DNA of 64,000 bases from Leeuwenhoekiella blandensis MED217 (GTDB lineage Bacteria; Bacteroidota; Bacteroidia; Flavobacteriales; Flavobacteriaceae): positions 3,195,538 to 3,259,537 of the forward strand of contig NZ_CH672395.1 in the NCBI RefSeq assembly GCF_000152985.1, written 5' to 3'. The notes under the pieces were generated by a model that saw only the letters and a list, made by a program, of their open reading frames with translations, did no database searches and was not told the DNA's origin. The translations under genes were made by a program, and so were the position numbers. This document shows, piece after piece, positions 32,107-42,345 of the stretch (its first letter is position 1; every line of letters starts with the position of its first letter).

Positions 32107-32559
32107 TTATACGCGTACCGCGTCTGGCACCAAGCCGGTGTAATCCCCGCCATTGCGAATAACATCACGCACGATGGAAGAAGAAATATAACTTTTACCT
32201 GAAGAAGTGAGCAAGAATACCGTTTCTATTTGCGCCAGCTTTCTGTTGGTATGCGCAATAGCCTTCTCAAACTCAAAATCTGCCGGATTGCGCAAACCTC
32301 TAAGAATAAAGCCGGAATCTGTAGCATTACAAAAATCAACCGTAAGCCCTTGATACGTCATGACTTTGATCTTGGGTTCGTCTTTAAACGACTCTTTTAA
32401 GAAACGCTCGCGCTGCTCTAAAGTGAACATATATTTCTTATCGGCATTGACCCCGATCGCTAAAATGATCTCATCAAAAAGCTTTAAGCCCCGCTCGATA
32501 ATATCATAATGTCCTAAAGTAAGCGGATCAAATGATCCCGGAAATACTGCGCGTTTCAT
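32107..32559 (-). CDS. coaD: Phosphopantetheine adenylyltransferase
   Basis: The product (150 aa) adds AMP to 4'-phosphopantetheine in coenzyme A synthesis. FPGSFDPLTLGHYDIIERG (residues 6-24) carries the nucleotidyltransferase TLGH motif, and RGLRNPADFEFEKAIAHTNRKL and SSSIVRDVI are further signatures. Length is slightly under E. coli CoaD (159), as usual in Bacteroidota. It lies 159 bp downstream of ddl on the same strand; ddl-coaD proximity is common in this phylum. Confidence 0.97.
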   Translation of the reverse strand: MKRAVFPGSFDPLTLGHYDIIERGLKLFDEIILAIGVNADKKYMFTLEQRERFLKESFKDEPKIKVMTYQGLTVDFCNATDSGFILRGLRNPADFEFEKAIAHTNRKLAQIETVFLLTSSGKSYISSSIVRDVIRNGGDYTGLVPDAVRV

Positions 32560-32718
32560 AATTAGGAATTCAATGTTTAAAGTTCAAAATTAAAGGTACA
32601 AAAACTGGAGCGTTTGAAGCTTGTGGTTTAAGGTTGCTTAAAGTCTATAAAATATTCAGCCCATTGGCGGTGCCTAAAAAAGTTGCTTTTCAGATTATCT
32701 ACTGTTTACTGGGACTGC

Positions 32719-33711
32719 CTACTGAGACGTTCTATCACGCATCGCTTGCTCAATAACATTATCAAACAATTCTGGCAAGCTTATCCCTGCCACCTTTGCC
32801 TGCTGCGGGATAATACTCGCAGGACTCAATCCCGGAGTGGTATTTACTTCTAAAAAATGCGGCTCCCCATTATGAAAAATAAATTCCGCTCGGGTAAGAC
32901 CTTTCAATTTTAAGATCTTGAATACCTTTTCTGCTTCGCGTTGTACGGCTTCGGTTTGTTCATCAGTAATTCTTGCCGGTGTGATCTCCTGCGATTTGCC
33001 TTCGTATTTTGCCTGGTAATCAAAGAAGTCATTGTCGCTTACAATTTCCGTCACCGGGAGCGCCATGACGTTTCCCTGATAATTGATCACACCCACCGAA
33101 ACTTCGGTTCCTTCTAAAAAGGATTCGATAATGATCTCATCATCTTCTTTAAAAGCCACTTCGATCGCTCCTTCTAGTTCTTCGGCACCATAAACTTTAG
33201 AAACCCCATAACTGCTTCCCGCTTTATTGGCTTTTACAAAACAAGGCAAACCTACTTGCTCCAAAATTTCAGTCGCATGGATCGCATCACCTTTATTCAG
33301 CAAATAATTGGTTGCGGTTTTGATTCCGTAGGCTTTCAACACACCGATGCAATCCCGCTTATTAAAGGTAAGCGCAGCCTCATAATAATTGCACGCCGTC
33401 TGCGGAATATTCAAAAGCTTCAAATAGGCCTGCAAAATTCCGTCTTCTCCAGGCGTACCGTGAATGGTGTTAAAGACGCAGTCAAAAGTAATCTTAGTAC
33501 CCTCTACATTTATAGAAAAATCAGCCTTGTCAACAGGAATAGGCTTGTGATCTGCGTGTTTGCAAAACCATCCTTCTTTCAAGATATGAATAGGAAATAC
33601 ATTGTATTTTGATTGGTCTAAGTGCTTGCAAACCGTATTCCCGCTCAAGATCGAGATATTCACCTCACTTGAGAATCCACCCATCACGACTGCAATATTT
33701 TTTTTTGACAT
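32719..33711 (-). CDS. ddl: D-alanine--D-alanine ligase
   Basis: The product (330 aa) is an ATP-grasp enzyme that makes D-Ala-D-Ala for peptidoglycan. VVMGGFSSEVNISILSG is the N-terminal nucleotide motif, FNTIHGTPGEDGILQAYL the substrate region, LPCFVKANKAGSSYGVSKV the ATP-binding loop and FLEVNTTPGLSPASIIPQQ the metal/omega-loop part. Length is typical. It is divergent from the PASTA-protein gene with a 209-bp gap. Confidence 0.96.
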   Translation of the reverse strand: MSKKNIAVVMGGFSSEVNISILSGNTVCKHLDQSKYNVFPIHILKEGWFCKHADHKPIPVDKADFSINVEGTKITFDCVFNTIHGTPGEDGILQAYLKLLNIPQTACNYYEAALTFNKRDCIGVLKAYGIKTATNYLLNKGDAIHATEILEQVGLPCFVKANKAGSSYGVSKVYGAEELEGAIEVAFKEDDEIIIESFLEGTEVSVGVINYQGNVMALPVTEIVSDNDFFDYQAKYEGKSQEITPARITDEQTEAVQREAEKVFKILKLKGLTRAEFIFHNGEPHFLEVNTTPGLSPASIIPQQAKVAGISLPELFDNVIEQAMRDRTSQ

Positions 33712-33869
33712 AGTAAAAATGAAAGCTTTACGTTATCTAGTAATAAGATGACTTTCTGGTCATCTTCAGCTATTGAAAAAACAATTTTAATTAAGCTCGG
33801 TTTACCGAGTACTTTAAGGCTTCAAAGAACGTTATTTTTAGAATAAATAGGCAAAAAAAATGATTGCAA

Positions 33870-33900
33870 TTGAGCGTCAGCCAATTTTAAACTAAGTTTG
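33870..33900 (+). promoter_or_regulatory. Promoter of the PASTA-rluD unit
   Basis: TTG (33870-33872), 20 bases, TAAGTTTG (33893-33900). The predicted start of transcription is near 33907, and the ATG is at 33921. Confidence 0.6.
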
Positions 33901-33920
33901 TAGCCGCAAATTCGCTATCT

Positions 33921-34544
33921 ATGGGATTCTTTAAATTTATATTCAGCAAAGTGTTTTTAAAACAGCTCTTGCTGGCTTTATTGGTACTGGTATTACTCGT
34001 ATTTGGGTTGCTGTATTGGCTGCGTGCCTCTACAAATCACGACCAGCGTATCGCGGTGCCAGACCTTAGCAAAATGTCTTTAGGTCTCGTGCAGCAAGAG
34101 CTCGAGAATGCCGACTTGAATTATGTGGTGATCGACTCTTCAAATTACAATCCAGATTTCCCAACCTTTTCTGTAATTGAGCAAAATCCGGCTGCAGGAA
34201 AATTTGTAAAAGAAGGCCGAAAAATCTATTTGGTTTTAAATCCTTCAGGATACCGAAAAATTGAAATCCCAGAATTGGTAGGTAGAACACAACGTCAGGT
34301 AGAACCTACGCTGCTTGCCCTTGGATTCAAAATAGGAAAAATTGACTATCGCGATCATATAAGTTCTGACGAAGTGCTTGAACTGCGCCACGATGGCCAA
34401 ACCCTTAATGTAGGCGACGCCCTGCGGAAAACCTCGGTCATTGATCTGGTTGTAGGTAATGGAAAAGGCAGCTACCGCACTTCTGGCGATGCTGCACAAG
34501 ATGTAATTAACGATGCTGAAGATTTAGACGATGCAGGATTTTAA
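33921..34544 (+). CDS. Membrane-anchored PASTA-domain protein
   Basis: The product (207 aa) has a single membrane helix at about residues 12-31 (LLLALLVLVLLVFGLLYWL). Two PASTA domains follow at about 42-110 (AVPDLSKMSLGLVQQELENADLNYVVIDS, SVIEQNPAAGKFVKEGRKIYLVLNP) and 113-180 (IEIPELVGRTQRQVEPTLLALGFKIG). An acidic tail follows. In Gram-positive bacteria PASTA repeats sense muropeptides on Ser/Thr kinases; there is no kinase domain here. It lies between ddl and rluD, and rluD starts inside its last codons. Confidence 0.9.
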   Translation: MGFFKFIFSKVFLKQLLLALLVLVLLVFGLLYWLRASTNHDQRIAVPDLSKMSLGLVQQELENADLNYVVIDSSNYNPDFPTFSVIEQNPAAGKFVKEGRKIYLVLNPSGYRKIEIPELVGRTQRQVEPTLLALGFKIGKIDYRDHISSDEVLELRHDGQTLNVGDALRKTSVIDLVVGNGKGSYRTSGDAAQDVINDAEDLDDAGF

Positions 34545-35565
34545 AACCGAAGGTCCTGATGAGCAGGACGATGAATTGTATGAGCATTACAGCTTTACTG
34601 CGGGCAAAGGCCAAGAGCCGCTGCGTGTAGATAAATTTCTGATGAATTTTATTGAAAAAGCGACGCGTAATAAAATTCAGCAAGCTGCAAAAAATGGCAA
34701 CATTCAGGTGAATGGAGCGGTTGTAAAGCAAAATCATAAAGTAAAAGCGAATGACGTGGTGCGGGTTCTTTTTGAGCATCCACCCTATGAATTTTTACTT
34801 ACGCCTGAGGATATTCCGTTAGATATTGTTTTTGAAGATGACACACTGCTTGTGGTGAATAAACCCGCCGGTATGGTCGTACATCCCGGTCACGGTAATT
34901 ACAGTGGTACGCTCATTAATGCATTGATCTATCATTTTGACAACCTGCCCGAAAATAGCAGCGGCAGACCCGGGCTGGTGCATCGCATAGATAAAGACAC
35001 CAGCGGACTTCTCGTAGTCGCAAAGACCGAGGAGGCTATGACGCATCTGGCCAAACAGTTTTTTGATAAAACCAGTGAGCGCGAGTACATCGCGATCGTA
35101 TGGGGAAATGTCGAAGAAGACCAAGGCACTGTTGAAGGGCATATAGGCCGTCACCCTAAAAACCGTATGCAAAACACGGTTTATGAGGACGGCGATCAAG
35201 GTAAGGAAGCTGTGACACATTATAAAGTCTTAGAACGCTTAGGCTATGTGACCAAAATCTCCTGTAAGCTTGAAACCGGCCGCACGCATCAAATTCGTGT
35301 GCATATGAAGCACATAGGACACACGCTTTTTAACGATGAGCGCTATGGCGGGGATGCGATCTTAAAAGGAACCACCTTTACCAAGTATAAACAGTTTGTA
35401 GAAAATTGCTTTAAAGTTTTGCCCAGACAAGCTTTACACGCAAAAACCCTAGGCTTTGAACATCCAAAAACAGGGGAATGGATGCGTTTTGACAGTGCGA
35501 TCCCTGAAGATATGGAAGCCTGCATCGAGAAGTGGCGTAATTATGCAAAACACGCGATGGAATAG
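34531..35565 (+). CDS. rluD: RluD-type 23S rRNA pseudouridine synthase
   Basis: The product (344 aa) isomerises uridines in 23S rRNA helix 69-type targets in the family. An S4 RNA-binding domain lies at about residues 32-85 (LRVDKFLMNFIEKATRNKIQQAAKNGNIQVNG). The catalytic Asp154 is in GLVHRIDKDTSGLLVVAKT. CKLETGRTHQIRVHMKHIGHTLFNDERYGG is the family C-motif. A roughly 25-residue acidic extension precedes S4. The ATG overlaps the PASTA gene by 14 bp, which suggests coupled translation. Confidence 0.94.
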   Translation: MQDFKTEGPDEQDDELYEHYSFTAGKGQEPLRVDKFLMNFIEKATRNKIQQAAKNGNIQVNGAVVKQNHKVKANDVVRVLFEHPPYEFLLTPEDIPLDIVFEDDTLLVVNKPAGMVVHPGHGNYSGTLINALIYHFDNLPENSSGRPGLVHRIDKDTSGLLVVAKTEEAMTHLAKQFFDKTSEREYIAIVWGNVEEDQGTVEGHIGRHPKNRMQNTVYEDGDQGKEAVTHYKVLERLGYVTKISCKLETGRTHQIRVHMKHIGHTLFNDERYGGDAILKGTTFTKYKQFVENCFKVLPRQALHAKTLGFEHPKTGEWMRFDSAIPEDMEACIEKWRNYAKHAME

Positions 35566-35606
35566 CACTATTGCAAATGCTGTTTTAAATTAAGTACCTT
35601 TAACGT

Positions 35607-35792
35607 ATGCTCGATTTTATTCCAGATAATTTTCAATCTATACTCATCATTGTTGTTTTGGCTGTGCTTTTTTTAGCTGTGATGGCAAACAATAAACGCA
35701 ATCAAAGTAAATTAAGAGACCGTCGCAAACGGAATTTTAAAACCGATTACTTCAAGCTTAAAAATGAGCGTGAAAAAGAATCAAACTCCTAA
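35607..35792 (+). CDS. Small single-pass membrane protein (61 aa)
   Basis: An N-terminal hydrophobic helix (residues 11-26, ILIIVVLAVLFLAVMA) is followed by a strongly basic, charged tail. It lies in order between rluD (41 bp) and the adenosyltransferase gene (10 bp), on the same strand, and has no overlap with another gene, so it is likely real. I do not recognise a named family; the orientation of the tail is likely cytoplasmic by the positive-inside rule. Confidence 0.7.
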   Translation: MLDFIPDNFQSILIIVVLAVLFLAVMANNKRNQSKLRDRRKRNFKTDYFKLKNEREKESNS

Positions 35793-35802
35793 AAACTAAG
35801 CT

Positions 35803-36378
35803 GTGAAAATCTATACCAAAACCGGAGATAAAGGTACTACCGCCCTCTTTGGCGGCACACGGGTATCTAAGCACAACATACGCATTGAAAGCTACGGCAC
35901 CTTAGACGAACTCAATTCGTATTTAGGCCTGCTACGCGATCAGGAAATTGACGCGCACAGCAAAGCTTCTTTGATTAGTATACAAGAGAAACTATTTGTA
36001 ATTGGCGCTATTCTGGCAACAGATCCTGAAAAGGCTGTTCTAAAAAATGGAAAAGAGCGCTTAAATATTGATAAGGTAAGCGAGGCCGATATTCTATTCT
36101 TAGAACAAGAAATGGATGCAATGGACGAGCAGCTACCGCCAATGACCCATTTTATCCTACCCGGCGGACATCAAACGGTGTCATTCTGTCACATTTCACG
36201 CGCGGTATGCCGCAGAGCGGAAAGACTCGCAACCGCTCTTTATCAGGAAGTTCCGTTTGAAGAAAATGCACTTAAATATTTAAACCGCCTTTCTGACTAT
36301 CTCTTTGTACTGGCACGGAAGTTGTCTAAAGATTTGCAGGCTGAAGAGATAAAATGGATTCCTGAAAAGAAGGATTAA
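35803..36378 (+). CDS. Cob(I)yrinic acid a,c-diamide adenosyltransferase, PduO type
   Basis: The product (191 aa) transfers adenosyl from ATP to cob(I)alamin to form coenzyme B12. The ATP loop KIYTKTGDKGTTALFGG (residues 2-18), ESYGTLDELNSYLG and SRAVCRRAERLATAL are PduO signatures. The start is GTG (35803-35805), which fits the family N-terminus exactly; the first internal ATG is far inside. It lies 10 bp after the small membrane protein gene. Confidence 0.95.
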   Translation: MKIYTKTGDKGTTALFGGTRVSKHNIRIESYGTLDELNSYLGLLRDQEIDAHSKASLISIQEKLFVIGAILATDPEKAVLKNGKERLNIDKVSEADILFLEQEMDAMDEQLPPMTHFILPGGHQTVSFCHISRAVCRRAERLATALYQEVPFEENALKYLNRLSDYLFVLARKLSKDLQAEEIKWIPEKKD

Positions 36379-36464
36379 AACCTCCAAAACTAAAGCCTAA
36401 ACCTCGTAATCACAAGAGATTACAGACGTTCATAAAAATAATTTTGAATTAACATTCAATTTTC

Positions 36465-36494
36465 TTGGATTTTACGTTAATAAATTTATTTTTG
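36465..36494 (+). promoter_or_regulatory. Promoter of the DUF2795 gene
   Basis: TTG (36465-36467), 19 bases, TATTTTTG (36487-36494). The predicted start is near 36501 and the ATG is at 36518. Confidence 0.75.
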
Positions 36495-36517
36495 CAAAAA
36501 AATAAATACGTTAACTT

Positions 36518-36739
36518 ATGTACTGGACATTAGAACTAGCTTCTCATTTGAGCGACGCGCCTTGGCCTGCAACCAAAGATGAATTGATTGATTATGCAAT
36601 TAGAACGGGAGCACCATTAGAAGTTGTTGAGAACTTACAAGCTATGGAGGATGAAGGGGACTCTTACGATTCGATTGACGAAATATGGCCAGACTACCCG
36701 TCTGAAGACGACTACCTCTGGAATGAGGATGAATACTAG
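36518..36739 (+). CDS. DUF2795 small acidic protein
   Basis: The product (73 aa) is very acidic at its C-terminus (DSYDSIDEIWPDYPSEDDYLWNEDEY) with an N-terminal helical part (MYWTLELASHLSDAPWPATKDELIDYAIRTGAPLEVVENLQ) typical of the DUF2795 domain. It has its own promoter and its own terminator, so it is probably expressed alone and perhaps strongly. It lies upstream of secA, an arrangement I recall from other Flavobacteriia. The function is unknown. Confidence 0.88.
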   Translation: MYWTLELASHLSDAPWPATKDELIDYAIRTGAPLEVVENLQAMEDEGDSYDSIDEIWPDYPSEDDYLWNEDEY

Positions 36740-36764
36740 ATTTTACAACATTCTAAACATAAAG

Positions 36765-36791
36765 AAGTCTCGCAATGAGGCTTTTTTTTTG
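36765..36791 (+). terminator. Terminator after the DUF2795 gene
   Basis: AAGTCTC-GCAAT-GAGGCTT stem (36765-36771 with 36777-36783, one T-G pair) is followed by a run of T. Confidence 0.75.
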
Positions 36792-36971
36792 CTTAAATTT
36801 GAAGTGCAAAATAGAAGAATTCAGTTTTAAAAATTCTTCAGAAGAATAAAGAAATTTTCATCCTAAAAAATGAAAATCAAAATAACTCCTGAGACTTCAG
36901 GATTACATGAAATTAATTTTTCCCTTTAAAACGAAACCACAGGTTTTGTTGGGATAAAAGAACTACCAATT

Positions 36972-39900
36972 ATGGGATTATTAGACAAAGTATTAAAGGT
37001 TTTTGTGGGTGACAAATCCAAACAAGATGTCGCTGCCATTCAACCTATTGTTGATAAAATAAAAAGTTTTGAAGCGCAGCTTGAAGCTTTAACGCACGAT
37101 GAGCTGCGTCAGAAGACCACAGAATTCAAAGCTAAAATCGCAGATGCACTTTCTGATACTAACGCAACACTACTTCAGTTAGAGAAAGAAGCTGATGAGA
37201 CCGAAGACATTGACCGCAAAGAGGAAATCTACGCGGAGATCGACAAACTTAAAGACGAGTCTTACAAAATCAGCGAAGCAGTCCTAAACGACATTCTTCC
37301 CGAAGCTTTTGCTGTGGTTAAAGAAACCGCAAAACGCTTTGTACACAATCCGCAATTGAAAGTTACTGCAAGTGCTTTTGATCGTGAACTAAGCGCAGAA
37401 AAAGACTACGTACAACTTGACGGTGATGATGCGATCTGGTCTAACAGCTGGGATGCTGCCGGAAAGCCCATCACTTGGGATATGATCCATTATGACGTGC
37501 AGCTCATAGGTGGTGTGGCTATGCACCAGGGTAAAATTGCAGAGATGCAAACCGGTGAAGGTAAAACATTAGTGGCTACGCTTCCGGTGTATCTAAACGC
37601 ACTTACCGGAAATGGTGTACACTTGGTAACGGTTAACGACTACTTAGCGAAACGTGATAGCGCTTGGATGGCACCGTTATTTAACTTTCACGGACTCACA
37701 GTAGACTGTATCGATTACCACAGGCCTAATTCGGCTTCCCGAAGAAAAGCTTACGCTGCTGATATCACCTATGGTACGAATAACGAATTTGGTTTTGATT
37801 ACTTGCGTGATAATATGGCGCATGCGCCAAACGATCTGGTACAACGTGCTCCTAACTATGCGATCGTCGATGAGGTCGATTCGGTATTAGTTGATGACGC
37901 GCGAACACCTTTGATCATTTCAGGGCCTGTACCCAAAGGAGATCAACACGAGTTTGATGCGTTGAAGCCAAAAATTGATAGCTTGGTAAGCCTTCAGCGT
38001 CAACAACTGACAGGAACTTTAGCTGAAGCGAAAAAGCTTATTTCAGCAGGCGACACCAAAGAAGGGGCTATTCTTTTATTACGCGTATACCGCGGTCTTC
38101 CAAAGAATAAAGCACTGATTAAATATTTGAGTGAAGAAGGAATTCGTCAACTTTTACAGAAGACCGAAAACCATTATATGCAAGATAACAATCGCGAGAT
38201 GCACGTGATTGATTCTGAATTATACTTCACCATTGATGAAAAGAACAACCAGATCGAATTGACCGATAAAGGTATCGATCACTTGTCTGGAAAAGAAGAT
38301 CCTAATTTCTTCATTATGCCTGAAATGGGCGTTGAGATCAGCAAGATCGAAAACGCAAATCTTTCCACCGAAGAAGAAGCTGAAAAGAAAGAAGAGCTTT
38401 TTAGAGAATTCAGTGTTAAGAGTGAGCGTATTCACACGATGAATCAGCTGTTAAAAGCCTATACTTTATTTGAAAAAGACACCGAATATGTGGTGATGGA
38501 CAATAAAGTGAAAATCGTTGATGAGCAAACCGGTCGTATTATGGACGGGCGTCGTTACAGCGATGGTTTACACCAGGCCATCGAAGCAAAAGAGAATGTA
38601 AAGATCGAAGATGCTACGCAAACTTTTGCTACGGTAACTCTTCAGAATTACTTTAGAATGTACCGCAAACTTTCGGGTATGACGGGTACTGCAGTGACGG
38701 AAGCAGGTGAATTCTGGGAAATTTACGAATTGGACGTTGTTGAAATTCCTACCAACCGCCCGATTGCCAGAGATGACAAAGACGACAAAGTTTATAAGAC
38801 CAAGCGTGAAAAATACAATGCCGTTATTGATGAAGTGCAGCTTCTGGTTCAAGCCGGAAGACCAGTACTTATCGGTACGACCTCGGTAGAAATTTCTGAG
38901 ATCTTGAGCAGAATGCTTTCGATGCGAAAAATTCAGCATAATGTATTGAACGCCAAATTGCATAAAAAAGAGGCCGATATTGTTGCCGATGCAGGTAACG
39001 CAGGTCAGGTAACCATCGCTACCAATATGGCGGGTCGTGGTACCGATATTAAATTGAGTAAAGAAGTAAAAGATGCCGGAGGTCTTGCGATCATAGGTAC
39101 TGAGCGTCACGATTCGCGTCGTGTAGACCGCCAGTTACGTGGTCGTTCTGGTCGTCAGGGAGATCCGGGTAGCTCGCAGTTCTACGTGTCGCTTGAAGAT
39201 AACTTGATGCGTTTATTTGGTTCTGAACGAATCGCTAAAATGATGGACCGTATGGGACTTCAGGAAGGCGAAGTAATCCAGCACGGAATGATCTCTAAGT
39301 CTATCGAGCGTGCGCAGAAAAAAGTTGAAGAGAACAACTTTGGTGTACGTAAGCGTCTTTTGGAGTATGATGATGTGATGAATGCACAACGTGAGGTGAT
39401 TTACAAGCGTCGTTATCACGCATTGTTTGGGGAGCGTCTACGTGTAGATGTCGCCAATATGATCTACGACACTTCTGAAGCGATCGCCGAAACCAATAAA
39501 ATGGCGCAGGACTTCAAAAACTTTGAGTTTGAGCTAATTCGTTTCTTCTCGATGAGCAGTCCGGTTGATGAAGCCCAATTTGCGAGTTCGTCTGCAAAAC
39601 AACTTGCAGTGACTGTTTATGAGGCGGCTCTTAAACATTATAAAGAGAAGATGGAGCGCAATGCCGCACTCGCCTTCCCTATCATTAGTAATGTTTATGA
39701 AAATCCTGAAAGCAATTATGAGCGTATCGTGGTTCCTTTTTCTGACGGAACTAAAGAACTAAAAGTTGTTACCAACCTAAAAGACGCTTACGAGTCTGAA
39801 GGAAAACAACTCATCACCGACTTTGAAAAGAATATCACGCTTGCGATCATTGATGATGCCTGGAAAACGCATTTACGCAAGATGGATGAATTGAAGCAAA

Positions 39901-40334
39901 GTGTGCAGCTAGCGGTTCACGAACAAAAAGACCCGCTATTGATCTATAAGTTTGAAGCTTTTGAGCTTTTCAAACAAATGATCGATCAGGTAAATAAAGA
40001 TGTGATTTCCTTCTTGTTTAAAGGAGAATTGCCGGTACAGCAGCAAAATCAGATTAGAGAAGCGCGTCAAGTACGTCAAACCGAAAAGACGCAGACTTCT
40101 AAAGAAGAAATCCCTAATCTTGATGAGCGCGCCGCACAAAGCCGTGCAGCAAGTGGCAATACACAACCTCAACGTCAACAAGTGACCGAGACCATCACCC
40201 GTGAGCGTCCTAAAATAGGTCGTAATGACAAAGTAACGATCAAGCACGTGATGAATGGAGAGAACAAAACAATGAAGTTTAAACAAGCTATTCCGCTTCT
40301 CGATAAAGGAGATTGGGTGCTAGTAGATGAATAA
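36972..40334 (+). CDS. secA: Preprotein translocase ATPase SecA
   Basis: The product (1120 aa) is the motor of Sec export. Nucleotide-binding domain 1 has [15 protein letters not shown] (Walker A near residues 193-200) and [20 protein letters not shown]. The preprotein-binding and helicase parts follow, with [13 protein letters not shown] and [30 protein letters not shown]. It is longer than E. coli SecA (901) by insertions, as in other Bacteroidota. The C-terminus ends in GDWVLVDE and lacks the Cys-rich zinc tail. A hairpin TCCTGAgacTTCAGGA near 36892-36905 lies in the 5' region; its role is unknown. Confidence 0.98.
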   Translation: MGLLDKVLKVFVGDKSKQDVAAIQPIVDKIKSFEAQLEALTHDELRQKTTEFKAKIADALSDTNATLLQLEKEADETEDIDRKEEIYAEIDKLKDESYKISEAVLNDILPEAFAVVKETAKRFVHNPQLKVTASAFDRELSAEKDYVQLDGDDAIWSNSWDAAGKPITWDMIHYDVQLIGGVAMHQGKIAEMQTGEGKTLVATLPVYLNALTGNGVHLVTVNDYLAKRDSAWMAPLFNFHGLTVDCIDYHRPNSASRRKAYAADITYGTNNEFGFDYLRDNMAHAPNDLVQRAPNYAIVDEVDSVLVDDARTPLIISGPVPKGDQHEFDALKPKIDSLVSLQRQQLTGTLAEAKKLISAGDTKEGAILLLRVYRGLPKNKALIKYLSEEGIRQLLQKTENHYMQDNNREMHVIDSELYFTIDEKNNQIELTDKGIDHLSGKEDPNFFIMPEMGVEISKIENANLSTEEEAEKKEELFREFSVKSERIHTMNQLLKAYTLFEKDTEYVVMDNKVKIVDEQTGRIMDGRRYSDGLHQAIEAKENVKIEDATQTFATVTLQNYFRMYRKLSGMTGTAVTEAGEFWEIYELDVVEIPTNRPIARDDKDDKVYKTKREKYNAVIDEVQLLVQAGRPVLIGTTSVEISEILSRMLSMRKIQHNVLNAKLHKKEADIVADAGNAGQVTIATNMAGRGTDIKLSKEVKDAGGLAIIGTERHDSRRVDRQLRGRSGRQGDPGSSQFYVSLEDNLMRLFGSERIAKMMDRMGLQEGEVIQHGMISKSIERAQKKVEENNFGVRKRLLEYDDVMNAQREVIYKRRYHALFGERLRVDVANMIYDTSEAIAETNKMAQDFKNFEFELIRFFSMSSPVDEAQFASSSAKQLAVTVYEAALKHYKEKMERNAALAFPIISNVYENPESNYERIVVPFSDGTKELKVVTNLKDAYESEGKQLITDFEKNITLAIIDDAWKTHLRKMDELKQSVQLAVHEQKDPLLIYKFEAFELFKQMIDQVNKDVISFLFKGELPVQQQNQIREARQVRQTEKTQTSKEEIPNLDERAAQSRAASGNTQPQRQQVTETITRERPKIGRNDKVTIKHVMNGENKTMKFKQAIPLLDKGDWVLVDE

Positions 40335-40355
40335 GATTTATAGAATTCAAACAGC

Positions 40356-40387
40356 AAAAAAGTTCGGTTAACAACCGGACTTTTTTT
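40356..40387 (+). terminator. Terminator after secA
   Basis: AAGTTCGGTT-AAC-AACCGGACTT (40360-40382) with a preceding A-run and following T-run. Confidence 0.85.
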
Positions 40388-40446
40388 GTGAATAACTATT
40401 TGCAATCCGTTAGTTTTAATCTTTACATAAACTTAATATTGCAGCC

Positions 40447-40477
40447 TTTTTGAGACCTGAGAATACCCCTAGTTTTG
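40447..40477 (+). promoter_or_regulatory. Promoter of the 40498 gene
   Basis: TTTTTG (40447-40452), 17 bases, TAGTTTTG (40470-40477). Transcription would start near 40484. Confidence 0.6.
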
Positions 40478-40497
40478 CAATCTAAAATCCTATTATA

Positions 40498-40854
40498 TTG
40501 TTTTCTAAAGAACGTCTACACAACGAGTTAATTCAATCTACAAACATGTCTGCAGTAGAGCTGCGTGCGTGGTTGCGCACCGATATTGCTCCCATAACCG
40601 TGGCCAATTACAAGGATGCTCCTTCACTGGATCAATCCAATAAATTGCTGACGATCATGATGAAAAATACAGAGGAACTTACCAAGACAGACTGCTTTTT
40701 TATTCAAAGTATTTTGCAGCGTATCAAGTACCTAAAAAATAACCGCAGCCGAGAAGGTTATGCGCGTCTTGATTGGGAAAACAGTTTACGCAATCTAGGC
40801 TTCGATGTAAAAAAGCAAATCAAACCTGCCAGAAAAGTAAAGGCTTATTTTTAG
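40498..40854 (+). CDS. Hypothetical basic protein, 118 or 102 aa
   Basis: The frame could start with TTG at 40498, 14 bases after the predicted transcription start, or with ATG at 40546. The protein is helical and basic at its C-terminus (NLGFDVKKQIKPARKVKAYF), with no signal or membrane segment. ELRAWLRTDIAPITVANYK and FFIQSILQRIKYLKNNRS are the notable parts. I do not recognise a family. It is a single-gene unit between secA and the DUF4199 gene. Confidence 0.7.
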   Translation: MFSKERLHNELIQSTNMSAVELRAWLRTDIAPITVANYKDAPSLDQSNKLLTIMMKNTEELTKTDCFFIQSILQRIKYLKNNRSREGYARLDWENSLRNLGFDVKKQIKPARKVKAYF

Positions 40855-40932
40855 CTAAATTTAAAGGTACCACTTTTAAATAATTGAGATTTATACTACC
40901 TTCAATACGCCTTAAGACTGAAACAGGCTGGT

Positions 40933-41409
40933 ATGAAAAATTGTAGGTTAGAATTTAAATGGGCAGTTATCTATACCCTTTTTCTTTTGGTATGGATGGT
41001 TTTTGAGCGTTTGATGGGCTGGCATGATGTGCATATCGCCAAGCATCACCTGTACACCTTGCTTATTTACCTTCCTACAGCCTTATTGTATTACTTAGCC
41101 TTAACCGATAAGCGCAATAATTTCTACGGGGGCATCATAAGCTTTAAACAAGCTTTTCTCAGCGGATTGGTTTTGACGATTTTTATCGCTGTTTTAGCAA
41201 TTCCTGCACAATATGTCATAAGCACTTACATTACCCCTCTGTATTTCGAAAATGTAATCACCTACGCCGTCCAAAGTGGTAAAGCTACGCCTGAAGAAGC
41301 TGCATCGTTCTTCAATCTTCAAAGCTATATGATTCAAGCGGTAGCAGGAAGTCTTGCTTTCGGACTCGTTTTGAGCGCCTTGATTTCCATTTTTGTTAGG
41401 AGAAAATGA
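40933..41409 (+). CDS. DUF4199 four-helix membrane protein
   Basis: The product (158 aa) has four hydrophobic segments at about residues 8-25, 38-55, 77-98 and 135-153. An N-terminal KWAVIYTLFLLVWMVFERLMGWHD and the FYGGIISFKQAFLSGLVLTIFIAVL region match DUF4199 as I know it from Bacteroidota. It would be an inner-membrane protein. Function is unknown. The next gene follows after 53 bp on the same strand. Confidence 0.85.
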   Translation: MKNCRLEFKWAVIYTLFLLVWMVFERLMGWHDVHIAKHHLYTLLIYLPTALLYYLALTDKRNNFYGGIISFKQAFLSGLVLTIFIAVLAIPAQYVISTYITPLYFENVITYAVQSGKATPEEAASFFNLQSYMIQAVAGSLAFGLVLSALISIFVRRK

Positions 41410-41462
41410 TAAGAAAAATCTAAATCTTTCAGCAAAAAATCATGTTGGATTATCTTTGAAGC

Positions 41463-42281
41463 ATGACAAAGAAAATCCAACTCATGTGTTCTGACATTGA
41501 TGGAACACTACTCAATGCAAAACGCGATATCGCTCCCGAAACTGCTCAGGCAGTAGAAAAATTACCTAAAGATTTCCCAATCATTCTGGCCTCTTCAAGA
41601 ATGCCTTCGGCAATGTATTATTTACAAGAAAAAATAGGTCGCTTAGGCAGTCCTATCATCAGTTACAATGGCGGACTTGTACTGGATGATAAAGGCGAAA
41701 AACTATACAGTCAGACAGTTTCTCTTGATTTTCTTGAAACCGTGATCGCACATCAAAAGGATTATGATTACAACATCAGCACCTATTGTACTGATACTTG
41801 GCGTACCGCAAAATCAGATTACTGGACCTTACGGGAAATAAGAAGCACGCGTGTAGAACCTGTCTACACACCGCTAGAGGAACACGTAGCTGTTTTAAAA
41901 GCCATAGATGAACAACCGCATAAAATTATGTGTATGGGTTCGCCCAGAGCTATAGACAGTTTAATCAGCACGCTGAAAGAAAAACACGGGGATGAAGCCC
42001 ATCTTTACCGTTCTAAAGATGTGTATGTAGAAATTACTCCAAAAAACATTGACAAAAGCAGTGCTCTTGAGGCTTTGATCAGCAAAAAATACAATTTGAC
42101 TTTAGATCAAGTCATCGCATTTGGAGATAATTTTAACGATACCACGATGATCAAAAATGTAGGTCTTGGCGTTGCTGTTGCCAATGCAGCACAAGAAGTA
42201 AAGGATGTTGCAGATTACGTGAGTTCTTATACCAATAAAGAACATGCTGTGGCAAAAGCGATAGAAAAATTTCTAATCTAG
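41463..42281 (+). CDS. Cof-type HAD-IIB phosphatase
   Basis: The product (272 aa) is a haloacid-dehalogenase-fold phosphatase with a C2B cap. Motif I is MCSDIDGTLL (nucleophile Asp11), motif II lies in ILASSR near residue 40, and motif IV is IAFGDNFNDTTMIKNVGLGVAVANA. NIDKSSALEAL carries the motif III Lys. Such enzymes hydrolyse sugar phosphates, FMN or similar; the substrate is not predictable from the sequence. Confidence 0.92.
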   Translation: MTKKIQLMCSDIDGTLLNAKRDIAPETAQAVEKLPKDFPIILASSRMPSAMYYLQEKIGRLGSPIISYNGGLVLDDKGEKLYSQTVSLDFLETVIAHQKDYDYNISTYCTDTWRTAKSDYWTLREIRSTRVEPVYTPLEEHVAVLKAIDEQPHKIMCMGSPRAIDSLISTLKEKHGDEAHLYRSKDVYVEITPKNIDKSSALEALISKKYNLTLDQVIAFGDNFNDTTMIKNVGLGVAVANAAQEVKDVADYVSSYTNKEHAVAKAIEKFLI

Positions 42282-42345
42282 GTAAAACCGTAAGAGTCAA
42301 TTTCACCTCAACACAGGTCTCTGGGTTTTAATCTCATTATAGCAC

